Translations under genes and position numbers: made by a program
Notes under the pieces: model-generated
Databases searched by the model: none
What the model was told of the DNA's origin: nothing
What the model saw: only the letters and a program-made list of their open reading frames with translations
Part shown: positions 51,805 to 59,225 of the stretch, one piece after another
Layout: the number at the start of each line of letters is the position of its first letter
Numbering within the stretch: the first letter of the stretch is position 1
Source: UMGS1908 sp964432825
GTDB lineage: Bacteria; Bacillota; Clostridia; Christensenellales; UBA1242
Direction of reading: 5' to 3'
NCBI GenBank assembly: GCA_964432825.1
Contig: CAYSOX010000003.1
Span: forward strand, 1 to 64,000
Length of the DNA: 64,000 bases

Positions 51805-52701
51805 CTAAATTATAATAATTAACGACAAAATATACACAGTTAGCGAAACGAACATCATTCCATCTATTCTATCCATAACACCACCGTGCCCAGGCAAAAT
51901 CTTACCAAAATCTTTTGTGTCATAATTTCTTTTAATGCACGAAGCAACCAAATCTCCGGACTCCGTTGCAAATGAGCCTAAGACTCCCGCAAGCAAAAAG
52001 AATACCAAAAGTTTCCAACTTTGTACTTCTTTAAAAGGATTATAAACCCCCGCAACTATAAATATTAAGTATATTGCAACAGATATAACCACACCACCTA
52101 AAATCCCACCAATTGCACCACTCATTGATTTCTTTGGCGAAATTTGATTTGCAAAACTTCCCTTTCTTGTTGCACATCCTATAATATATGCAAAAACATC
52201 GGTAAACATAGCAATTAAAAATACTAAACCTAAAAGAATCGTTCCTTTTCCAACGCTAAAACTATTTATTCCATAAAGTGTTCCAACTAAAGTATTCGGA
52301 CAAATCATAACCAATAAAAGTTTTTTGGTTGACAATAATAACTCATCTTTTGAGAATTCTTCGCCTTTATGCTTGTTTAAGTACAACACTTCGCAAACCA
52401 TTGACGCTAAGAAAAAGATAACAAATAGAATAACTTGATACAAAAATGTTTGCATTCTACTTTTTGCAACAAATGGCGAATATGCCATATATACTAAGTA
52501 TACATGAACAAGTGATAAATATGTGTAAGTTCTTGAACATTTTCTTTCGTCTTTTTGCATGGCTTTTAGCACTTCATAGCACGCCATAAACGACATTGCC
52601 ATAACAAAGGCATCAAAAAAATAAACCGACAAATACCTACTTGCGACAAATAAAGCCGTTACAATTAATATTAATGAACCTGTAAGCGTTCTTTTTCCCA
52701 T
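51805..52701 (-). CDS. cdsA: Phosphatidate cytidylyltransferase
   Basis: This 298-residue multi-span membrane enzyme makes CDP-diacylglycerol from phosphatidate and CTP. The CTP_transf_1 signature is at the C-terminus (GSFATESGDLVASCIKRNYDTKD then GKILPGHGGVMDRIDG, here read in two parts), with ISPKKSMSGAIGGILGG before it. It follows uppS by 14 nt, the typical uppS-cdsA pair. Confidence 0.94.
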   Translation of the reverse strand: MGKRTLTGSLILIVTALFVASRYLSVYFFDAFVMAMSFMACYEVLKAMQKDERKCSRTYTYLSLVHVYLVYMAYSPFVAKSRMQTFLYQVILFVIFFLASMVCEVLYLNKHKGEEFSKDELLLSTKKLLLVMICPNTLVGTLYGINSFSVGKGTILLGLVFLIAMFTDVFAYIIGCATRKGSFANQISPKKSMSGAIGGILGGVVISVAIYLIFIVAGVYNPFKEVQSWKLLVFFLLAGVLGSFATESGDLVASCIKRNYDTKDFGKILPGHGGVMDRIDGMMFVSLTVYILSLIIII

Positions 52702-52715
52702 AAATTTCCCTTCTC

Positions 52716-53447
52716 CTACTCTTCCTCAACTTTTCCAAACTTTCTAACTCTTTTTTGATATTCTAAAATACACTCTTTGACGGTTTCCTTATCAAAATCA
52801 GGCCATAAAGTTGCAGGAAAATAAAACTCACTATATGCATGTTGCCAAAGCAAAAAATTGCTAACCCTTTGCTCACCACTAGAGCGAACAATCAAATCAG
52901 GGTCGTTTTGTCCAGCGGTATAAAGGTAATTTCCAAAATCTTCCTCGGTTATAGAAGTTTTTCCCTCTGCTAAAATTTTGTTTATACCTCTTATGATTTC
53001 ATCTCTTCCGCCATAAACAAATGCGATATTTAAAACATAGGTTTTGCAATTTTTTGTAGTTTCCATAGCATTTAAAAAGCACTTTCTAGTTTTTTCGTCA
53101 ATACGGTTGTGATTTATATCTCCAATAATATTGATTTTTAAATCATATTTTAGGGCATTTTGCAATTCTTTTTCTATAAACTCAACGGCTAGTCCCATAA
53201 TATAATTTACTTCACTTTCGCTACGCTGTAAATTTTCGGTACTTAAAGCATAAACCGTGACCGTTTTTACACCAAAATCTCTACACGCCTCACAAACCCG
53301 ACGCATAGCAATTGAGCCCTCTCGATGTCCCGCTGACCGTGGCAGTCCGCGTTTTTTTGCCCACCGTCCATTTCCGTCCATAATAAAACCTATATGTTGT
53401 GGTACATTTTGAGGGTTAATATCTTCCATCTTTCTAAATAACTTCAT
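52716..53447 (-). CDS. uppS: Undecaprenyl pyrophosphate synthase
   Basis: This 243-residue cis-prenyltransferase builds the lipid carrier for cell wall synthesis. Motifs: HIGFIMDGNGRWAKKRGLP with the catalytic Asp, GHREGSIAMRR, TVYALSTENLQRSESEV, and DPDLIVRSSGEQRVSNFL. It begins 19 nt after frr. Confidence 0.95.
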   Translation of the reverse strand: MKLFRKMEDINPQNVPQHIGFIMDGNGRWAKKRGLPRSAGHREGSIAMRRVCEACRDFGVKTVTVYALSTENLQRSESEVNYIMGLAVEFIEKELQNALKYDLKINIIGDINHNRIDEKTRKCFLNAMETTKNCKTYVLNIAFVYGGRDEIIRGINKILAEGKTSITEEDFGNYLYTAGQNDPDLIVRSSGEQRVSNFLLWQHAYSEFYFPATLWPDFDKETVKECILEYQKRVRKFGKVEEE

Positions 53448-53466
53448 TTAACTCTCTCACTAAATT

Positions 53467-54042
53467 TTATATTTGCATAACCTCTTTTTCTTTTTCAGAA
53501 GCCTCTTTGTCAATTCTTGAAATGTAGTCATCCAACATCTTTTGAATATCTTTTTCGTTCGAACTCATTTCATCTTCGGTAATTTCTGAATCTTTCTTTA
53601 ATTGCTTAAAAGAATCCATTATATCTCTTCTTGAATTTCGGGCTACAACCTTGGATTCCTCGGCTAGTTTTTTAACAGTTTTAACCATTTCTTTTCTGCG
53701 TTCCTCGGTTAATGGTGGGAATACAAGTCTAATAATTTTTCCATCGTCATTTGGATTAATTCCTATATCGGATGCTGAAATTGCCTTTAGTGTTTCCTTC
53801 ATCGCGTTTACATCCCATAACGAAATAACCAAAACTCTACCATCTTGCACGGTTATATTTGAAATTTGGTTTAATGGTGTAGGTGTCCCATAATAGTTTA
53901 CTACTATTTTATCCAAAATATGTGGATTTGCTCTTCCTGCCCTTAGTGAAGCATACTCACTTTTTAGATGGTCTAAAACCTTTGTTAACTCTTCTTCATA
54001 ATTTAAATATTTTTCTGCAATAAAATCTTCTAAATTTTCCAT
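53467..54042 (-). CDS. frr: Ribosome recycling factor
   Basis: This 191-residue protein splits post-termination ribosomes with EF-G. It has LKSEYASLRAGRANPHILDKI, YYGTPTPLNQISNITV, and FPPLTEERRKEMVKTVKKL. It is about 5 residues longer than usual. pyrH, normally between tsf and frr, is missing; a terminator separates tsf from frr. Confidence 0.95.
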   Translation of the reverse strand: MENLEDFIAEKYLNYEEELTKVLDHLKSEYASLRAGRANPHILDKIVVNYYGTPTPLNQISNITVQDGRVLVISLWDVNAMKETLKAISASDIGINPNDDGKIIRLVFPPLTEERRKEMVKTVKKLAEESKVVARNSRRDIMDSFKQLKKDSEITEDEMSSNEKDIQKMLDDYISRIDKEASEKEKEVMQI

Positions 54043-54109
54043 TTGGTCAAATTCTCCATAATAATTATTTATACACTTATATATTACTATATTTCACTAT
54101 TTAAATGCA

Positions 54110-54147
54110 AATAAAATTGAGCATTGTTTTACGCAATGCTCAATTTT
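54110..54147 (-). terminator. rpsB-tsf terminator
   Basis: Minus-strand AAAATTGAGCATTG (54134-54147) pairs perfectly with CAATGCTCAATTTT (54113-54126), a 14-bp stem followed by TTATTTG. Confidence 0.88.
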
Positions 54148-54158
54148 ATAAAAATTAA

Positions 54159-54815
54159 TTAATCGTTTGCTTTTGTTTGAGCCATAACTTCTTCAGCAAA
54201 GTTATCGTTACGCTTTTCTAGGCCTTCACCAACTTCGTATCTAACAAATCTACGAATGGTAATTTTCTCTCCAAGTTTTAATGTTATTTCATTAACTAAT
54301 TGAGTGATAGTCTTTTCTGGGTCTTTAACAAATTCTTGTTCCATTAAAACAGATTCTTTGTAGAACTTCTTAATTCTTCCTTCAACCATCTTCTCAACTA
54401 CGGCTTGTGGCTTTCCTTCATTTAATGCTTGTGCTGTTAAAATTTCCTTTTCTTTAGCAACTACTTCTGGGTCAAGTTCTTCAACTCTAACACAAGTAGG
54501 ATTTGCAGCAGCGATGTGCATACAAATGTCATGTGAGAAATTTTGGAAATCTTCGCTCTTTGCAACAAAGTCAGACTCACAATTGATTTCACACAAAACT
54601 CCAATTTTACCATTTGAATGGATGTAACTTACAGCAACACCTTCAGCGGCGATTCTTCCTGACTTTTTAGCAACAGCAGCCATTCCCTTTTCTCTTAAAA
54701 GTTCAACAGCCTTGTCCATATCTCCATTTGCTTCGGTCAATGCTTTTTTACAATCCATCATTCCAACGCCAGTTTTTTCTCTTAATGTCTTTATATCTGC
54801 ATTTGAAATAGCCAT
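54159..54815 (-). CDS. tsf: Translation elongation factor Ts
   Basis: This 218-residue guanine nucleotide exchange factor for EF-Tu starts with ADIKTLREKTGVGMMDCKKAL and contains AEGVAVSYIHSNGKIGVLCE and NCESDFVAKSEDFQ. It is the short form, common in Firmicutes and chloroplast-like types. It follows rpsB in the same unit. Confidence 0.95.
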   Translation of the reverse strand: MAISNADIKTLREKTGVGMMDCKKALTEANGDMDKAVELLREKGMAAVAKKSGRIAAEGVAVSYIHSNGKIGVLCEINCESDFVAKSEDFQNFSHDICMHIAAANPTCVRVEELDPEVVAKEKEILTAQALNEGKPQAVVEKMVEGRIKKFYKESVLMEQEFVKDPEKTITQLVNEITLKLGEKITIRRFVRYEVGEGLEKRNDNFAEEVMAQTKAND

Positions 54816-54838
54816 AATAATTCTCCTAAAAATAAATA

Positions 54839-55783
54839 TTAATTTTCTTCAGTTTTTGGTGCTTCTTCGGTAGCCTCTGCCTTCTTTCTAGATGCTCTCT
54901 TCTTTGGTGCTGGCTTTTCTTCTGTTGAAGAATCAGCCTTTGCTTCTTCCTTTTCTTCTACCTTTGGTTCTTCAGTCTTTTCAACTTTTTCTTCTACGCT
55001 TTCAGCATTTTCAGTATTTTCGGCATTTTCAGCTTCTTCACGAGCCTTTTCTTCTTCTCTTGCCTTTTCATCTGCTTCAAGAACCTTAGCAAGACCTTCT
55101 TCGCCTTCCTTAGCCTCGATTACAGCATAAGCCATTGCACCAGCAATAAGTTTTACGGCACGGATAGCGTCATCATTTCCTGGGATAACATAATCAACTG
55201 AATCTGGGTCACAGTTTGTGTCTACCAAACCAACGATAGGAATTCCAAGCGAACGCGCTTCACGAACAGCGATATATTCCTTGTTAGGGTCAACAACAAA
55301 CATAGCACCAGGAAGTGTATGCATATCTTTAATACCGCCTAAATTTTCTTCTAGTTTATCTCTTTCAGCCTTTAACTTTAAAACTTCCTTCTTTGTTAAA
55401 AGTTCGAACTCACCAGTTTTTTCCATTTGATTTAACTTGTTAAGTCTATCAATTCTGTTCTTGATGGTTTTAAAGTTTGTTAAAGTTCCGCCTAACCAAC
55501 GGCTACCAACATAGTACATTCCACATCTTTGTGCTTCCTCTATGATAGCATCCTTGGCTTGTTTCTTTGTTCCAACAAAAAGAATACTCTTGCCTTCTTC
55601 AACGGTGTTCTTGATAAAGGTATAAGCCTTATCAATTTGCTCAACCGTTTGTTCTAGGTTAAGAATATAAATATTATTTCTTGAAGTAAAGATATACTTC
55701 TTCATTTTAGGGTTCCACTTGTGTGTTGGATGACCAAAGTGAACACCTGCTTCTAGTAATTGCTTCATTGATACTACAGACAT
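54839..55783 (-). CDS. rpsB: Ribosomal protein S2 with acidic C-terminal extension
   Basis: This 314-residue protein has the complete S2 fold in residues 1-235 (LLEAGVHFGHPTHKWNPKM, GGTLTNFKTIKNRI, DTNCDPDSVDYVIPGNDDA). It then adds about 75 residues rich in Glu, Ala and Lys (repeated ENAENTENAESVEEK and KVEEKEEAKAD) ending in a basic patch and TEEN. S2 is usually about 230-260 residues; such charged tails occur in several Clostridia-like lineages. A structured leader and promoter precede it. Confidence 0.94.
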   Translation of the reverse strand: MSVVSMKQLLEAGVHFGHPTHKWNPKMKKYIFTSRNNIYILNLEQTVEQIDKAYTFIKNTVEEGKSILFVGTKKQAKDAIIEEAQRCGMYYVGSRWLGGTLTNFKTIKNRIDRLNKLNQMEKTGEFELLTKKEVLKLKAERDKLEENLGGIKDMHTLPGAMFVVDPNKEYIAVREARSLGIPIVGLVDTNCDPDSVDYVIPGNDDAIRAVKLIAGAMAYAVIEAKEGEEGLAKVLEADEKAREEEKAREEAENAENTENAESVEEKVEKTEEPKVEEKEEAKADSSTEEKPAPKKRASRKKAEATEEAPKTEEN

Positions 55784-55808
55784 TTTAAATTCCTCCTTGT
55801 TTTTTCCT

Positions 55809-55877
55809 CCCCAAGCGTCATCTCCTCACGACAACCAAATGTAGTCCTTTGGCAACAATGTGAGAATCCTCTTTGGG
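55809..55877 (-). promoter_or_regulatory. Structured rpsB leader, candidate S2 autoregulatory RNA
   Basis: The leader forms nested helices on the minus strand: CCCAAAG/CTTGGGG (55871-55877 with 55809-55815), CTCAC/GTGAG (55860-55864 with 55825-55829) and CCAAA/TTTGG (55848-55852 with 55835-55839). It ends just before the GGAGG ribosome binding site. r-protein operons are often controlled this way, by the encoded protein binding its own leader. Confidence 0.55.
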
Positions 55878-55902
55878 TGTGTAATATTTTGTAAGCGAAG
55901 TA

Positions 55903-55931
55903 AGTTTAACACATAATTTTACAATTTGCAA
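55903..55931 (-). promoter_or_regulatory. Promoter of rpsB-tsf
   Basis: Minus-strand TTGCAA (55926-55931), 17-nt spacer, TAAACT (55903-55908), giving a leader of about 110 nt that holds the nested hairpin. Confidence 0.6.
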
Positions 55932-55951
55932 TAATTTTTAGCAAATTTATA

Positions 55952-56281
55952 CTAATTTTTTGGAAGATCTGCCAAAAGTTTCAAATACTCTTGATAAACA
56001 GCATTAACAATTGACTCGTCAATCTCAATTTCGAAATTATCTTCTCCATCTTCACCCTTAGTAACTTTAAATACTAAAGCCTCTTCGTCGGTCATTCCGT
56101 CAAGAAGTTCCACTGGTTGCAAAACAGCATAAAAACTGCCACGATAAACAATTCCAGCAATTTCGATAAATTGAACCTCTTCACCCTCTTCACTGACAAG
56201 GGTTACAATATCGTCATCGTCGTCAACCATATGAACCATCGACTTTGGAGCATTTCCCTTTCCTTCTAAACCATTTTCCAT
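55952..56281 (-). CDS. DUF1292-family protein
   Basis: This 109-residue acidic protein has the DUF1292 pattern: DDDDIVTLVSEEGEEVQFIE, YRGSFYAVLQPVELLDGM, ALVFKVTKGEDGEDNFEIE. In Firmicutes such genes (yrzB type) sit beside ruvX (yrrK), as here. The function is unknown. The start has AAGGAGAG upstream; it lies 14 nt after ruvX. Confidence 0.88.
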   Translation of the reverse strand: MENGLEGKGNAPKSMVHMVDDDDDIVTLVSEEGEEVQFIEIAGIVYRGSFYAVLQPVELLDGMTDEEALVFKVTKGEDGEDNFEIEIDESIVNAVYQEYLKLLADLPKN

Positions 56282-56295
56282 AATATTTCTCTCCT

Positions 56296-56712
56296 TTATT
56301 TAGATTTTTTGTCTAGAAAACTTTGTAAAATAATTGTTGCAGCAATTTTATCTACCACATCTTTACGCTTTTCGCGTCTAACATTTCCCTCTAGAAGAAT
56401 GTTTGTTGCCGAAACGGTAGAAAACCTTTCATCTTGTAAAATAATTGGAACACTGGTAAATTTTTTTAATTTTTCAATAAATTCATTAACCATTTCAACA
56501 CTTGAGCCTTCACTCCCATCCATTTTTAAAGGAAGCCCGACCACTATTTTGCCAATATTTTTATCTGCAACCAATTTTGCAATATACTTTGCATCATTAT
56601 TTATAGAGTTTGTTCGTTTATACACCTCCAGTGGGCTTGCTATAATTTCGAGTTCATCACTTTTGGCTATACCTATTCTTACCATACCAATATCTAGACA
56701 AAGTATTTGCAT
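56296..56712 (-). CDS. ruvX: RuvX/YqgF-family Holliday junction resolvase-like nuclease
   Basis: The 138-residue RNase H-fold protein shows LDIGMVRIGIA (first Asp), VGLPLKMDGSEG, ILQDERFSTVSA (Glu) and VDKIAATIILQ (last Asp). The family has been linked to Holliday junction resolution and 16S rRNA maturation. I start it at ATG 56712 (GGGAG upstream), not at the frame's first Met at 56805, whose extra 31 codons run through a terminator hairpin. Confidence 0.9.
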   Translation of the reverse strand: MQILCLDIGMVRIGIAKSDELEIIASPLEVYKRTNSINNDAKYIAKLVADKNIGKIVVGLPLKMDGSEGSSVEMVNEFIEKLKKFTSVPIILQDERFSTVSATNILLEGNVRREKRKDVVDKIAATIILQSFLDKKSK

Positions 56713-56746
56713 ATATATTTTCTCCCGAATAAATAATATCATACTT

Positions 56747-56779
56747 GAAAAAAATAGTCCACTAAAAAATGGACTATTT
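56747..56779 (-). terminator. Terminator after the YtxH-like gene
   Basis: Minus-strand AAATAGTCCA (56770-56779) pairs with TGGACTATTT (56752-56761), followed by TTTTTTC. It ends the transcript of the gene at 56806-57054. Confidence 0.88.
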
Positions 56780-56805
56780 AAAAAATTAATAACGAATAAT
56801 TGCAA

Positions 56806-57054
56806 TTAATGGTTCTTTTTAGGACTTAAATTTTCACTTTCCATTGAAACATTTTCCGCTTCTGTCGGACTTTCAATAGAAGAATTAGCCTTGGATGTGT
56901 TGATTTTTTGAACTAAATCATCATACATATCGTTTAACTTTTTAGTTGTACTTGTAAACCATTTTCTAACTTCGGCATTGTTAGAAGCAAGCATTGCACC
57001 AGCCACAAATCCTACACCCACAACAACCATACAGCAACCAATTGAGCGACACAT
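56806..57054 (-). CDS. Small YtxH-like membrane protein
   Basis: This 82-residue product has an N-terminal hydrophobic segment (CCMVVVGVGFVAGAMLAS) followed by an amphipathic helix (VRKWFTSTTKKLNDMYDDL) and a polar Ser/Glu tail, the layout of YtxH (gas-vesicle-like) proteins. Its role is unknown. AAGGAGG lies 8 nt before ATG 57054; a longer frame starts at 57096. Its promoter region carries a 0A-box, so it may be part of the early sporulation or stationary-phase response. Confidence 0.65.
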   Translation of the reverse strand: MCRSIGCCMVVVGVGFVAGAMLASNNAEVRKWFTSTTKKLNDMYDDLVQKINTSKANSSIESPTEAENVSMESENLSPKKNH

Positions 57055-57085
57055 AGTTTTTCCCTCCTTTTTCGTTATTAGTCTT

Positions 57086-57107
57086 ATTATCGTCACATTT
57101 CGACAAA
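57086..57107 (-). promoter_or_regulatory. 0A-box and -10 of the YtxH-like gene
   Basis: Minus-strand TTTGTCGAAA (57098-57107) holds the Spo0A target TGTCGAA, 7 nt upstream of GATAAT (57086-57091). A 0A-box in place of the -35 is the arrangement of Spo0A-activated sigma-A promoters. Only the position and match are seen. Confidence 0.5.
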
Positions 57108-57139
57108 ATATACCTAAATTTTAAAATTAACAAAAAAAT

Positions 57140-57700
57140 TTTGGTAAAAAATACTTTACGCCACCAAAACTTACCACACATCAGCCCGAAAGACTAAAAT
57201 CCTACAACTGATGGCGATAAAATCTAAGATACAACAAAAAAAAACGAAAGGTTTCGAGCAGAAACTAAAATTTAACTTGCTTAAACTTTTGTATCAGATA
57301 GTTAACAATATCTGAGGCGAGAGAAATGCGACACCGTTAGGCTACATATTTCTAGAGCCGATGGTTTTACATTCTGTGATGCCTACATTTATAACGGTAA
57401 TTGCGTTAGCAAATTGATTGGCAAACTTGTGAGCAAATTAACATCCCTTAGATTATAATATCTGAGAACATCGGAAAGCGAGGCAAAGCCACATCTCCCA
57501 ATTGCCGATGGTTTTACATTTTAGGAAGACAAAAATTTGATTTTACAGGTGCGACAGCACCAAATTCTGAGCAGGGTAAAAAATTTTCCTACCATATATA
57601 ATGCAAAAAAACGAAAGGTTTCGAGCCAAGCCAATATTTTATAACAAGCGAGGTTTTTATGTTAACATGGTAATTACAACTATTTGATTATTCCTTCCAA
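57140..57700. other. Large noncoding region with duplicated modules (ncRNA candidate)
   Basis: The 650-bp interval between the YtxH-like gene and ftsY has no gene, yet is less AT-rich than other gaps. Three motifs recur: AACGAAAGGTTTCGAGC (near 57243 and 57611), ATATCTGAG (57308 and 57458) and GCCGATGGTTTTACATT (57357 and 57504), giving two degenerate units of about 148 bp flanked by the first motif. Each ATATCTGAG closes a hairpin (TCAGATA/TATCTGA in unit 1, CTTAGAT/ATCTGAG in unit 2), with a compensating difference. Read on the minus strand, both copies of the first motif end in T7-T9, like terminators. I could not match it to a known RNA. Strand and limits are uncertain. Confidence 0.5.
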
Positions 57701-57707
57701 TCATAAA

Positions 57708-58604
57708 CTAGATTATTGAATCTACAAAATCTTTGGCATTAAAATCCAACAAATCGTCTATTCCCTCTCCCACACCAACAAATCTAATTGGAATAGTGTA
57801 TGTTGCTTGTAAACCTATCAAAAAGCCCGCCTTGCTGGTTCCATCCAATTTCGTTACCACTAAATCTGTAACATCTACGGCTTCATCAAATGCTTCTAAT
57901 TGATTAAATGCATTTTGACCAGTTGTTCCGTCTAAAACTAAAAATTTATGATATGAGGCTTCTGGAAATTCTCTTTCTACCACACGAGATATTTTTTTAA
58001 GTTCTTCAATTAGATTTGTTTTATTATGCAATCTTCCGGCAGTATCAATTATTAAAACATCGTCCTTTTTTGCTTTGGCACTTTTTATTGCATCAAAAAC
58101 AACCGCGCCCGCATCAGTTCCCTCTTCACTACGAACAATTCGAACATTTGCCCTATCTGCCCAAACCGAAAGTTGGTCACTTGCGGCGGCTCTAAAAGTA
58201 TCAGCGGCTGCAATAACCACCGATTTTTTCTGGTCAGAAAACATTCTTGCAAGTTTTCCAATTGTAGTAGTTTTGCCAACTCCATTTACGCCGACAACCA
58301 TAATTACTAGCGGATAACTGAAATCTTGCAATTCATTTTCTTCTAGTTTTTCAACCAAAATTTCCTTTAAAATTTCCTTGGCATCTTCGGTTTTTTTGGT
58401 TAATTGAGCCTTTGCGCGTTCACGCATTTCATCAATTATACCCTCAACCGTTTCAGGGTCAATGTCAGCCGAAACCAAAACAAACTCCAACTCTTCAAAA
58501 AAGTCATCATCTAACTCATTTTTGCTGAATACATATTTTAATTTGTCTGAAAGTGCTGTTTTTGTCTTTTTTAGCCCGTTAAATAATTTACTGAAAAATC
58601 CCAT
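57708..58604 (-). CDS. ftsY: Signal recognition particle receptor FtsY
   Basis: This 298-residue SRP GTPase docks ribosome-SRP complexes at the membrane. It has the N-domain helices, then G1 VGVNGVGKTTTIGKLA, the insertion-box region AADTFRAAASDQL, G3 LIIDTAGRLHNKTN and G4 VVTKLDGTSKAG. The acidic A-domain of proteobacteria is missing, as usual in Firmicutes. It follows smc after a 620-bp gap instead of directly. Confidence 0.95.
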   Translation of the reverse strand: MGFFSKLFNGLKKTKTALSDKLKYVFSKNELDDDFFEELEFVLVSADIDPETVEGIIDEMRERAKAQLTKKTEDAKEILKEILVEKLEENELQDFSYPLVIMVVGVNGVGKTTTIGKLARMFSDQKKSVVIAAADTFRAAASDQLSVWADRANVRIVRSEEGTDAGAVVFDAIKSAKAKKDDVLIIDTAGRLHNKTNLIEELKKISRVVEREFPEASYHKFLVLDGTTGQNAFNQLEAFDEAVDVTDLVVTKLDGTSKAGFLIGLQATYTIPIRFVGVGEGIDDLLDFNAKDFVDSII

Positions 58605-58779
58605 AATTAATTCCTTATTATATATTTTTTCTTTATATATTGCTATATTCTTTAAAGTTTAAAAAAATCAACCTTTTAAAACTTGCAATTTTTAGCCCGT
58701 GAAACTTTATTACACTTCTAACGCAAAATGAAATAAGCTATTAATATTTAAACCTAAAGTTCACAAATTAGCGTAAAAT

Positions 58780-58983
58780 CTATTTTGTACTCGCAAGTTG
58801 GCCATCTTTTTGCCTATGTTTTATAAGCCCATTATTTTTGGGGTCACATCCAATTATGTTTTTGAGAGTTTTATACCTAAAACTCAAGCAACCGTTATTT
58901 TAGCCGTGTTCTATGCAACCGCAATTTCCACCGAAAACAATAAAACCAATGTTTTTATAAAAGGTTTTGTTTAAGTTTATCAT
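58780..58983 (-). pseudogene. Possible decayed small ORF between smc and ftsY
   Basis: On the minus strand one frame reads MINLNKTFYKNIGFIVFGGN, then CGCIEHG and a TAA, then continues NNGCLSFRYKTLKNIIGCD and PKNNGLIKHRQKDGQLAST to TAG, 68 codons in all. There is no ribosome binding site and no family I recognise. Otherwise 58605-59022 shows nothing. Chance is a real alternative. Confidence 0.22.
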
Positions 58984-59022
58984 AATCTAGTTGTATTCAG
59001 AGTTTCACAAATGGTTATTTCG

Positions 59023-59106
59023 GGCGGATTCCCCCAAAAATTTGTAAATATTTGGGGGGAGTTGCGATAGCAACAATTTTGAATGTTTTTCAAAATTGAA
59101 TCCGCC
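59023..59106. repeat. 84-bp four-way-junction element
   Basis: GGCGGATTC (59023-59031) pairs with GAATCCGCC (59098-59106) and encloses three hairpins: CCCCCAAA.../...TTTGGGGG (59031-59058), GTTGC-GATA-GCAAC (59061-59074) and CAATTTTGAA/TTCAAAATTG (59074-59098). A further pairing GGGAGTT/AACTCCC (59056-59062 with 59107-59113) competes. It lies in the smc-ftsY gap and resembles, in plan, the element at 2077-2165. Confidence 0.7.
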
Positions 59107-59225
59107 AAACTCCCACGCATCTTACAAAAATCCTATTAAAAAATTCAATTAATTTCTTTTAATTGCCCATAAATGGCTTAAAGAATATTTTTATTCTCTA
59201 CCCCAAAAACTCGACCACAAAACAT

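Noticed and set aside
56713..56805. Longer N-terminus for RuvX
   Set aside because: It would be read through the terminator hairpin of the upstream gene; ATG 56712 has a good RBS and begins at the conserved first strand.
57467..57520. Resemblance to a c-di-GMP-I riboswitch (GGCAAAGCCAC followed by GCCGATGG)
   Set aside because: The spacing between the two blocks is far too short to hold the second arm of that riboswitch, and no downstream plus-strand gene exists for it to control.
58816..58974. 52-codon plus-strand frame in the smc-ftsY gap
   Set aside because: No ribosome binding site, no family, and it overlaps an equally plausible minus-strand relic.
57140..59222. tmRNA or SRP RNA in the gaps around ftsY
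   Set aside because: No tRNA-like 3' end (GGTTCGA...CCA) and no SRP domain IV sequence (GGAAGCAGCC region) on either strand.
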